Source: Folioceros fuciformis
Lineage: Eukaryota > Anthocerotophyta > Anthocerotopsida > Anthocerotales
Length of the DNA: 51,425 nucleotides
Direction: 5' to 3'
Assembly: GCA_049999805.1 (NCBI GenBank)
Contig: JBNGIO010006073.1
Location: 126,273 to 177,697 of the forward strand
The stretch's first letter is position 1; each line of letters begins with the position of its first letter. This document shows, one piece after another, positions 1-10,600 of the stretch. Made by a program: the position numbers and the translations under genes. Below the pieces are notes generated by a model. It was not told the origin of the DNA. It saw only the letters and a list, made by a program, of their open reading frames with translations, and made no database searches.

Positions 1-782
1 GTGCATGGACCGAGTCTCCCTCTCGAGAGCATTCGGTACGCCATGGAAGTCTCCAGAATTTGTCAGTCGGAATGATAGTCTTGATCGACAATGAATGCTG
101 CTGTGTGTCCCTATGGTCGGGCCAGCCTTCATGCACGGTGTAGCTCCTCGCCACGTTCACTCGAATTCCAGGCACGAAAGGCATTTCCGAATGTCTGACC
201 ACTAGCTGACCCCGACTCCGCGATCCCAGGTCTCGGAAGGCGCTTACGTGAAGAAAGGGATGACTTTGCGGGAGCACTGTGCTTCGGTGGCCTCCACTGG
301 TTTCCCCCTGCGGCTTGACTAATGGATCCTTGCAATCATGGCCTGCCGGGACTGCGCGATGATCCTCTGCCCGACACCGCGGTAGGCAAGTCGGCACTAC
401 AAACTCTAAGTGCACCTCGTTATTGATCGCCTATGGCAACAAAATCCGTGGCGCGCACAGCAGCCCTGAGTCCATTTTGGTAGGATCGCGGATACGAAAC
501 TTGGAAGCGCAACCTATGTCTAGAAAAAAATTCGTAATCAGTCAGGCCACTCAGTGGAGATTAACTGAGTACTGGATCTGCCCTAAACCCTAGCGAAGGT
601 TGGAGCAGCAACACCTTCACTGTGGGAGCTGGGCGAAGCGTGCTCATCAATTGCTTTATGCCGAATGCTGGCATACTTGACATACCTTGTGCGCTGTGCG
701 TGGAAGCGAGTCGCATGTGCGATAAAACTGGCGTCGTACTTGACCAATTGTATGTGATTTGCTGGGACCGAATATAACGGAC
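1..782. other. 5' flank of the eIF2A gene; no gene recognised
   Basis: Only short, overlapping reading frames occur here, with no recognisable domain. The right part must hold the promoter and 5' UTR of the downstream eIF2A gene, and contains a telo-box-like element at 585-593. The left 500 bases could be the end of another gene, but nothing supports one. Confidence 0.5.
585..593 (+). promoter_or_regulatory. Telo-box-like element upstream of eIF2A
   Basis: The sequence AAACCCTAG lies about 190 bp before the inferred eIF2A start codon. Telo boxes (AAACCCTA) are known plant promoter elements, enriched in translation and ribosome genes, so the placement fits. The match is seen; its function is inferred. 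Confidence 0.4.
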
Positions 783-3700
783 ATGTCGAGTTCTCCTCTC
801 AAGTTCATCGGTATGTCTCTTGGAAAGGATTTCCAATTTTGGGTCAAGGGATCAGCCTAAACATGTTCACCCTTCTCTGCTCCGGTGCTGCCTAACCGTC
901 TGTTCTTCCTTCTTCCTTATTGGGTGCAGTTCGGGGTCCTGAGGGGCTCTCTCTGCTTGTTGGACCTTCTTCCGAAGGGCCCCCTGAAGTTGTCTTGGAC
1001 AGGTGAGTTGGGTGTTCCCATTGTTCTGAATTTCTGTACTGATGCTGAGAAAGCCACCCATCATCTCCCCATGCTTTATTCATGTGCTTGATAGAAGCTT
1101 CTATCTTCTGCCATCTAGCAGGGTGCCTTGCACTTCCGCACTCTTCAGTCCGGATGGGAGTAGATTGGTCATTGCTACTAGCAACGATGTGACACTGTGG
1201 GACGCATCAACTGTCAAGGAAATCGTTCGTCTTCCGTTGTCTGGTGTTCGAGCAGTTGCTTTCTCTCCTCTTGGAAGCTATTTGCAGACTTTTCAGGATC
1301 CGTCTGTGCAACCTAAGAATGTAAACGTATGGGACCTGAAGACTGCATCCACCGTGTTTCAACATTCGCAAAAGGCCATGTTGAAGTCTATGTGGTATAC
1401 AAGTTTATTGTTGCAGTCCTATTTATGCCTGTGCTGTTGATGACCAGTCTGTTCAACCGTGTGGATGCCATCTGTTCTGAATGCCTGCACACGCAATTGG
1501 AAAGCGCGTCCTTTTGAAGTTGTGTACATCAGAGTTTTAGCTGTGTTTCAAGTTTGTTTTCTTATTACAACAGACGTGGTCACTTCGCAGTGGACACGTT
1601 CTGTGAGGGCTGTGGGGCTGTTCGTTAACTACGTGCAGACGCCTGTGGTCGTTGTACCCTGTCAGGCCTACGATTCAGTTTAGTGAAGATGAGTCAGTGG
1701 CTTGTCGAATGATAGCAAACGGAGTCCATATCTTTGATGGAGGCGATATGTCCAAGGGAGTAGTAGATCGGCTGCAAGTGACAGGAATGCAGAGTTACCA
1801 GCTGTCCTTCTCTCCTCCATCGCATATTGCCACTTATGTTCCTGAAATTAAGGTGAGTCTAACATGAGCTCTGCTGCCTGCCTCTGTCACGCAATTGCCT
1901 GCTGCAAACTGTGACAGGATGTTGTGCCCTTGGATGTTGCAGTATTTCTAGCTGTTTTTCCCGTCATTTCCATTCCGTGTTCATTCGTGGTTTTAATTGC
2001 CACGACCGGGGTTCAGGGATCTCCAGCTTTCGTGAAAGTGTTTAGCAGAACCCAGTTGAACCAAGATGCTCCAGTTGCCCGACGAAGTTTCTACAGATCG
2101 TCATCGGCTCAACTATTGTGGAATCGTGGTTCTACTGGTGTACTCATTTTAGCACAATCAGATGTGGACAAGTCCAACCAAAGTTACTACGGAGAGAGTC
2201 GGCTGCACTATATTACCACGGATGGGGCGTATGAGGGAGCAGTTCCGCTAAGTATTGTTCCCTACTCAGCATCTCTTAATTGGCTTCTTGTATTGTCTGT
2301 TGTCTGCACTTACAAGACTGCGCAGATTGTACGGTAAAGTAGTTTGGTTGTAAGAGGAAATTGGACGTGATTGTTTGGGAAGTGTTATTCGGTTGGCAAC
2401 CATTCAAATTCATGTCTGATAATTCTCATTAATGTTTGCTCTCTGCAGAGGAGGGCCCAATTCATGACGTACAGTGGTCACCTTCTGGTAAAGAGTTTGT
2501 GGTTGTGCATGGTTGTATCCTTTTGGCAGTCCACGGTCTCATATTATGCAAGTTCAAGACATGCACATTGTGTCTAGTCCTTTTTCTACCTCTCTGCGCA
2601 CTTCTTTTCAGTTACTGCAGTTTCTTTCCATTGGAGAGCTTTGTTCTCCTTGATCAACCTGTCCAGTCATGCCCTCCAGATCGACTTTATTTGATACTCG
2701 ATGTAGGCCTCTTTTTGACTTCGGGACTGGACCCTACAACACTGTGCGGTGGAGTCTGCACTGTCAATGTATCCAACTGCTGGTTGCTTCTGATGTTGTG
2801 TGTGATGTTTGATGAAGAAAGTCATGCTGCCTTTACTACTTAACCTGCACCTGTTCAGTCATATGCCTTGCAGGATTTGGTAACCTACCGGGTGATATGG
2901 TAATCCACCCACTGTGCCTAGTTCAGTTCTACATACCCATTGCCGATGACAAATGTGTGCAGGTCTTGTCTCATTGAAATCATCTGTTTTGACATATAGA
3001 TCTTTTGGGATCGTGGAAGTCTGAAGGCTCTGGGATCGGCAAAAGCCCCATGTTCCGTAACGTGTGCCTGGTCAGCTGATGGTCGGCACTTGATGACAGC
3101 AACAACTGCTCCTCGCCTGCAGGTGGATAATGGGTGAGATGATAGTCAGTTGTATTCACCCCTTTCCTTGATCGTTTGGGGTTGTGTCTTGAGAGCCGGT
3201 GTTGAGGTAAGCAGCTGTTCATGATCCTGTCGGCTGTGTTTTCTGCTTGGTTAGGATCAAGGTTTTCAAGTACAATGGAGCACTTACATTTCAAAAAAGC
3301 TTTGATGTACTATACCAGGTGAGGGGTGCACGGTCAGCTTGGGATGGAAAGTTGCATTCTCTTTTCTGCTGCGAACTTGGGTTAGGAAGTATGTTGCGAT
3401 CATCTGAGTATATAAGTTGTGGACATCCTTCGATCTGTGACGCCTTTTTAACCTGTTTGAGTTAGTGCCGAAGAGTAAGTGTATGAAGCACTGTCTGTAG
3501 GTACTCAGCCGGTTCACTTGTCGTGTATTGTTGCGTTTAGGCTGATTGGCAACCAGCAAAACTGGGCTCGTATGAAGATAGACCTGCATCGCCTCTAAAG
3601 GAAAATACAGAGGTCCTGAAAAAGCTAGCTGCCAGCACTCTGAACGGTGGGTGACTGTACGATGTTCCAGTGCTGGGTCCACTTTCTGGTGGTTGAAGCA

Positions 3701-4110
3701 ACATTTACCTTCTGGATGTTTCCAATGCTGCAGATAAGGAGCCAGCTGCAAATAAGAAGCCAGCTTCGTATCGACCACCTCATGCAATCTGTGCAGACGC
3801 TGTCAAGGCTCAGGTTTAACAAGTCACAGCCTTCTCTCGAGCATCGCAGTTGTTGTTGCAGTTGCATATGGTAGCATCATTTACGGAACTGTTTGATGTG
3901 TCGGCAGTTGCTCGGCCAAGACCCACAAGTGCAGGGGTGGGTGTTGTTCTCCTACATATGGTTCCAGGTCTTCGTTTGGATAACGTGCTTTCCTGGTGAC
4001 ATCCTCTAACACGACGTGCCGTGTGCAGAGGCGGGGCGCAGATGAGTAAAAGTGCACTGAAGAACAAGAAACGTAGAGAAAAGCAGAAGGAACTCAAAGG
4101 CGAATCCTGA
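783..4110 (+). CDS. Eukaryotic translation initiation factor 2A (eIF2A), WD40-like beta-propeller
   Basis: Cytosolic eIF2A family protein, which in eukaryotes binds the 40S subunit and can deliver initiator tRNA independently of eIF2. My model has 14 exons: 783-810, 930-1002, 1119-1394, 1666-1852, 2017-2251, 2449-2514, 2667-2768, 2859-2899, 3000-3133, 3255-3318, 3541-3646, 3734-3813, 3908-3936, 4029-4110. All introns are GT-AG and phases match, giving 1503 nt and 500 aa, the usual family size. Family landmarks in order are VRGPEGLSL near the N-terminus, VPCTSALFSPDGSRL, NVNVWDLKTA, GPIHDVQWSPSGKEFVVVHG, FDFGTGPYNTVRW, CLAGFGNLPGDMIFWD, IKVFKYNGAL, YRPPHA, and the basic tail SKSALKNKKRREKQKE. 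The start is inferred from a 28-nt first coding exon (MSSSPLKFI) with a perfect GTATGT donor that joins VRGPEG in phase. The small exons 1 and 12 (28 and 29 nt) are the least certain parts. Confidence 0.93.
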
Positions 4111-4158
4111 TCAGGGTTTCAGGAATGTAGCAGGTGAAGTGCCTTGAAAGCGTGGGAA

Positions 4159-4196
4159 GAAAGGGCCCACGGTGTGCAGGACCCGTGGGCCCTTTC
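4159..4196 (+). repeat. Perfect 14-bp inverted repeat in the eIF2A 3' flank
   Basis: GAAAGGGCCCACGG (4159-4172) is followed by its exact reverse complement at 4183-4196, with a 10-nt loop. It lies 49-86 nt after the eIF2A stop codon, so it is probably in the 3' UTR or at the 3' end of the transcript. The inverted repeat is seen; any RNA function is inference. Confidence 0.75.
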
Positions 4197-4243
4197 GTCG
4201 ACAATCCAATTTTCATGGGAGAAGAAACTCGGCGACAAATTTT

Positions 4244-4298
4244 GACCTAGAACCTTGGACATCCAAGAAAGACCCTAGAACGTCGGACAACCAAGAAA
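4244..4298. repeat. Imperfect 27/28-bp tandem duplication
   Basis: Two adjacent copies (4244-4270 and 4271-4298) share the core pattern GACC(C)TAGAAC..CGGAC/TGGAC..CCAAGAAA with a few substitutions and one indel. It is a minor local duplication. Confidence 0.6.
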
Positions 4299-5554
4299 GA
4301 CGTTGTGCGCGTCAACTTTATCATCATGCTGTTGGGTAGCCACAGCTCTGGATAGGATGGATGTTCCAACAAGTGATGCGCCACTCGATCGATCAGGCTG
4401 TGGACGATGACGAACGAGATGTGTCGGGACCAGTGTGGAATCCGTGCCGTCATCGTGCCCAACCTGGAACTGTGGGGTCGCAAACGATAGGAACGCCTTC
4501 AGAGGATGAGTGTGACACGCATTCGGAAACTGAACGCTGTCCACCACCATCCGGCAGTCGGCTCCCGGTCTCCCGAGTCTACTCCTTCGCCTTTTCATCC
4601 GCGACGAAAGGCGATGTCACGCCGTAAGGCATGCCGTGCGCCTGTGAGAGCTGAGCTCACCACGCACGCACAGACTCCGATGAGAGAAGGAAAAGCATTT
4701 GATAAAGCCATGTGGGCGAAGCGCACACGCAGCGGATCTGGATCTGGAGACTGACTAACTGTCGACTGTCAACGTGCAGCAGCTGCCGCTGCAGCAAGAC
4801 CTCCCTTCCCGGAAAAATGCTCTCACGATCGCGGTGGCGGCAGTGGGGCCTGCTTTCGCAAGGTGATCCCAGTAATAACGACAAGATTGAGCCCGGGGGT
4901 TCGTCAGGATCGGCGGGAGCATTGGGTTTACGTTCATCAAACTGCATTGGAGTACCAGCACGCTGCCGCCACAGGATCCTACTTTTCGTGTTCACCTTGT
5001 GATTTCGAGTAGATCGTAAATGCTAATCCAACATGCATCGTCCTATAATTATGATAAAAAATATAAATTATGCTGAAATAAAAGTCCACATTCTTAGCTT
5101 ATGTAATTCCACATGATTTGCATGAGTTATATCATGCTATGTTTGTGCATACAAAGCATGTTCAACTGCTTATCTATTTGAGTTCGTGAACTTAAATAGG
5201 AAAGCGATACTTTTTCCTAATCCATTGGCCTTTCAAATCATGGACTCCTTCATTCAAGCGACCTTGCGTGAAATTCTACATGCATTTGTCTTTCTAATCA
5301 TGGACTCCTCTAGTGACTTTTCACATGCAAGGTACTATGACTCAAATTATGACAAATTTTGTATAGTTTGAGCACTCAATGTAGGCTCTATGTTCTTTTC
5401 AATGTAATCCAACTACTTTTCTACGAGATCCTCTCTTGGCCATGTAGTATCCATCATTTCAGAGTTACAAGTCACGCATAAACTATCAAATCTAAACTCA
5501 ACATCTCTAAGATGGCCAGTATGTGTTAGATGTGTGATGACTTTGCTGAAGAAT

Positions 5555-5788
5555 GGGTGAACTTTTAACATGCTGAAACTATGGAACCCACATGATATGC
5601 ATGTCCATCACAAAGAAAGTATAGAAAGTCTTGGGTGAACTTTGAGCATGCTGAAACTATGGAATCCACATGATATGTATGCCCATAACAAAGGAAGTAT
5701 GGAAAGTCTTGGGTGAACTCTGAGCATGCTGAAACTATGGAACCCACATGATATGCATGTTCATCACAAAGGAAGTATAGAAAGTCTT
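5555..5788. repeat. Tandem array, 3 copies of a 78-bp unit
   Basis: The units are 5555-5632, 5633-5710 and 5711-5788. Each starts GGGTGAAC and contains CATGCTGAAACTATGGAA and CACATGATATG, and copies differ at only a few positions. The unit length is divisible by three and the minus strand is open through the array, giving a 26-residue repeat, but no domain is recognisable and the flanks are AT-rich noncoding-looking DNA. I treat it as a minisatellite, not a gene. Confidence 0.9.
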
Positions 5789-7686
5789 GAGAAAAATGTT
5801 GGCGTGTGTGAACCATGAGCCTTATGAACACATGGTAACCAACATTTATGCCTAGAATAGAAGAAATATAGGAAACAAGAAGCCATGAAAGCTTTAGAGA
5901 TATATTTGATATCAAAACTATCTAGAAGCATATCGGATATCTAATACTTGTATTAAAGATGCAGAGCATGATGGCTATATAACTGAAAAAACAAATAGGT
6001 TGGTAAAACAAATTAAGGACATTGAATGTTGGTGGTGTTTGGTGAGCCTGTGGTGATCATGGGGAATGGGAGAAACGAGGGGACCCCACAGATGCTCTAT
6101 CATCTTGTGCTTCCGATGGCATATGGCGCATGTAGGTAGCTGGAGTCGTAGATTGCAAGAGAGATTTGCGGCCATGAATGAGCATGGCTGTTGATTCCCT
6201 CGTCCGATTTTGGCTTCCCAAAGCGTCCGGACCACATCCGGTATGGTATCCGGCATCCGACCTGCCTGCCATCCGGGTCGCTAGTTGCTGTTTCCGCTGT
6301 CTCTTTCTCTCTCTGGTTGTGCGGGAGTGGTACACCAAGCCGGCCCCGCCCGGTTTCGTGCCTCCTGCTGCTGCTGCTGCTGCTGCTGTGCGTTCTGCAG
6401 ACAACCTCCTCCAGTGCTATAGTGCGCCTACCCACACTCCGGCTCTACATACGCATGCAGCCGGATTGTCGGGCACCCACTTCGAGCCGCTCCTGCAGGC
6501 TATAGCCTCCGCCCTGACGTTGGGGAGTGCGTTGTGGAATGCAGGGTCGGCAGACTGTGTGACTGGTGAGCCCAATCCTGCACGCCGCGCCGATCAGGTG
6601 ATGGAGCCGGTGTGAGCCGGGTGTGCGGGCGGGATGGAGGTGGCAGGGGCCTCCGCCGACGACCCTGAAAGCTCGAATTGCAGCGCGAGCGCAGGCGCCG
6701 GGGCGGGAGCGGGAGCGGGAGCGGGGACGGGCTTTGCGTTGGTGCTGCCTGTGGCCCGAGCCGGGACGGGAGCCGGAGCTGCCACTGTCGTCCGCCGCTC
6801 GAGTGCCAGCGGCGTGGTATGACATCCGCCGTACGCACCTCTCGTCTCTTCGGGCCGGCGACGCGTCGATTTGAAATTGGGCTGCCGCACTGGGCGGCGC
6901 AGCTGGGCGGGGCAAGTCGGGACCTGGAAGTTATGCCGGGTGGGTGCTGGAAGGGCAGGGACATGTTGGCAGACGGTTGTTGCCTTCGCTTTCATACGAC
7001 CCAGGCTTCACCACCCTGTGCACGAGCCTCCTTGCCTTTCGGCTCCTCGTCTCCGACCTAGGTAGTGCGAGTGATTAGCGGGAAGCTGGCCCGGGAATTC
7101 GTCGTGGCGTCGGGAGGGCAGTGAGGCGCAGTTCTTCGTCTCGCTTCCTTCGCGGCATGGATGTTGCACCCAGGATGGACATTTATCACCTTCGGTAGTG
7201 CTGTCAACTCAGCATGCAAACTCAGGGTCCGAAGCCTTAAATCTGGGTGTCATGGCGCCTGGGCTGCTGTCGGGGTGATGACATCGCATGTGTGGAAAAC
7301 CCGCGCTCGAGCAGGGTGGGTGTTGCGCACCAATGTTCGTTGCGCTCGCACTTGTACTATACTGGCATCCAAGTCGTGGATGCTCATTTGAGGTGTGCCA
7401 GCTGAGGCTAAGCCTCGTAGAATGGGGGAGTTCGTCGCACATTGGCGCCGTAGGGTTTCTCTCGTTAGGTAGCGTACTGGGAGGTGGAATGGCCAGAGGA
7501 ACTTGCGCGCAAGCCACTGGCAGCTCCCTGTGATTCATCCTTTCATACATCCACTTCTAAGGGCCATTTGGGTTGAATACTGCTGACTGGGATTCGACTA
7601 CAACACTGGCACTACGATCAGGGCCGCAAAGCATGGGTTGATGCGGGCATGATACTGGGTTCATCACCTGGCTTTGCTGGATATAT

Positions 7687-10600
7687 ATGGCCACGCCATG
7701 GATAGCATTCAGCACGAGTCTCGCAGGAAACTGGGTGCACTTGGATCAGGGTGTGGCCTTGGAGCCTCAACCCCATGAGGACGTGAGAGTGCAAATGGGG
7801 ATGCCTACACGTGTGTGGACCATCCATTGTGCTGTTTTCAAGGTATCTATGGCACCATTTCTGTCTGCAGCAATCAAATATCAGCATGTCTTAACAGGAG
7901 CTTCCATCTTGCAGGTTGCCGTATTTCTGTTATGGCTGGGGGTTGTCACTGTGAATGCCCACAAGGATCGAGGTCATTGGCATGAAGGCTCGCGCAAGGG
8001 CCATGCACCACAGTCCCACTCTTGCATTCACGATGAGATTTTGGAACAGCGTAGGCGCTCGGGCTGGAAAGAATACACAGTCACCCCACAAGTGTATGCC
8101 CGTGAGACCGATGAGCTAGAGAGTAGCAAGCATGGAAGGTCGCTGCTGTCTGTGCCCAATGCAGCAGATGTAGAATTAGAGAGGAGGCAATCTATTCGGA
8201 TTTTCCTGAACTATGACGCTGTGGGGCATTCACCAGAAAGAGACTGTCAAGCAGTTGGAGAAGTAGTCAAGGTGAGAAGCGGCTAACCTCACGTGGTTTG
8301 AGGCCTGCACTTCGAGTGTCATACAGATCCCAAATGACATTCTCAGACTTTTGTACTTCGAAGTGCACCATCAGTTGATTCTCCTTCTCAGAAGAAGCGT
8401 GATCATCAACATTTCCTGCATCCTTCTCGTTTCTGAACTATGTTATTTCTTTTCTGAACAGTTAGGTGAACCTCCTAGTGGGACCCCAGGCTCCCCTGCT
8501 TGTAGTGCACGGGAACCTACTGTCTATGCAGATTGCTGGTACAATTGTACCCTGGAGGACATCTCAGGAGAGGATAAGAAGAAGCGACTGCACGAGGTAG
8601 GAATGAAGGCGTGGTTCCATGATTATGTTTCGTAGAATATTGCTTTCAGGTGAAGCTTTGCTAACAGGTCTCAAGCGGTAGTGCTTTCGCAGCATTGTAA
8701 ACAAATCTCCCTAACATATCATGCTTGCAGGCTTTAGGTGAAACTGCTCTATGGTTTAGGAGGGCATTGTCTGTGGAGCCTGTCAAGGGCCCATTGCGTC
8801 TGAGTGGCTATTCTGCCTGTGGTCAGGACGGTGGTGTGCAGCTGCCTCGACAATATGTGGACGGTAACGCTTTTATGCAGACCTTGCGAGTCTTATGGAC
8901 TATCATGAGGTGTGCTGTGGTTTGAAGACCAATGTTTTCAATGTGTGCAGAGGGAATTCTGGATGCAGATCTTGTCCTGCTTGTAACTACAAGACCTACG
9001 ACTGGGAACACTCTTGCCTGGGCTGTGGCATGTGAGCGGGATCAGTGGGGACGAGCCATCGCAGGTTTCCAACGGAATTTCCCATGCCTTGCAGTCCTGG
9101 ACCAATATGACTACATAGAGAATGATCTGCAGCTTGTGTGTTTGGTGACCACAGGTCATGTGAATGTTGCTCCCAAGCACCTCACTGCTGAGGCTGAAAC
9201 CTTGTTGTCAGCCACTTTGATACACGAGGTGAGTTGGCCTGAAGTGAGGGGTGCCTTACGTGCAAGCTTTGTTGGAAGCCCCAGATTTCCCATGTTCGTG
9301 CCCTTTCCAGTGCGATGGCAGGACTAAGTTAGTTTTGGTTCAGGTTATGCATGTACTTGGCTTTGACCCACATGCCTTTGCACATTTCCGAGATGAACGG
9401 AAACGCAGGAGAACGAGGGTAACGTTACCTTTATTTCGCTTCAATTGTAGTGACGTCTGTACCAGATTTCCATTGTGAGTCCTTGTTTTAAGTAGTTAAG
9501 CCGCAGGATACAGGCTTGAACACTACGAGTTTGCTTGAAACCTGGTAGTGTACGTTTTATGTGGCCTGTAAAGTCATTTCAGCTGCAGGCCACATAATAC
9601 ATCGGTCAAAGCGTCATTCATAGTCCCTCGAAGAGCTTGTGCTCTGTGCTCGTAAGGCCCATGTGCTTTGATTTGCTGTGGTCAGGTTGTTACTCAAGAC
9701 CATGATGTGAAGCTTGGACGTATGGTCACTAGAGTAGTCCTGCCCCGAGTGGTGATGCACTCAAGAGAGCATTATGGGGTAAGTATATGTGGCAATACTT
9801 CACGTTTGAAGCCTCGGGATGTCTCCCTGTGCACTTCTCTGAGCCTCTCTTTTGCACAGGCTTTTACTGAAGAGTTCGCAGGATTAGAGCTTGAAGACGG
9901 TGGAGGCCGTGGGACTGCAGGTCTCGAAAACCTACTCCCATTGTTTCCTGCTGATATTTTGCAATCGCGAGCGTCCCAACAGTGTGTTGTTACTGCCTCT
10001 ACTAACTGGCTTTGCTTTCCCCTTTCCCCTTTGACAGGGTCTCACTGGGAGAAGAGACTGCTTATGAATGAGATAATGACTGGTTCTGTCGATACACGAT
10101 CGGTGGTGTCACCAATGACTCTGGCTCTGTTGGAGGACAGTGGGTGGTATCGTGCAAACTTTAGCATGGCGGAACCTCTTGATTGGGGTCGAAATCAAGG
10201 AGGGGACTTCTTGACATCGCGGTGTGATATGTGGATGGGGGCATATCATTGCAATTCAACGCATTCGTCAGGTTGTACATATAATAGAGAAGCAGAGGGC
10301 TACTGTCCTATTATGAGGTACAATGGGGAGCTGCCAAAATGGGCTCGGTATTTCCCCGACGCCAACAAAGGTTAGTCCAGATACAAAATTCAATGAGCTG
10401 CATTTCCTAGCGATCTCGTTATCTGAAAGGCCCCCCCCCACTCTGTCCATTGCCAGGTGGCCAATCCTCTCTTGCCGATTACTGTGCATATTTTGTCGCG
10501 TATTCGGACGGATCATGCATTGACACCAGTAGCGCCCGGGCTCCAGACAGGATGTTAGGAGAAATTCGAGGCAGGGACTCTAGGTACTCACCGTGCCATG

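Larger units (their letters stand above)
4111..7686. other. Intergenic block between eIF2A and the M8 protease; repeats, no supported gene
   Basis: It begins with the eIF2A 3' flank, which has a hairpin and a 27/28-bp tandem duplication. From 5030 to 6010 it is AT-rich and carries a 3 x 78-bp tandem array. From about 6200 to 7100 it turns GC-rich with simple repeats such as a CTG run at 6366-6389 and GGGAGC repeats near 6700-6735. The overlapping open frames in the GC-rich part look like composition effects, with no domain, exon phase or partner to support them. The last few hundred bases probably include the promoter and 5' UTR of the protease gene. Confidence 0.5.

Noticed and set aside
6178-6964. 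Overlapping 100-156-codon frames on both strands
   Set aside because: They follow CTG and GGGAGC repeats; Ala/Pro/Arg-rich products with no motif.
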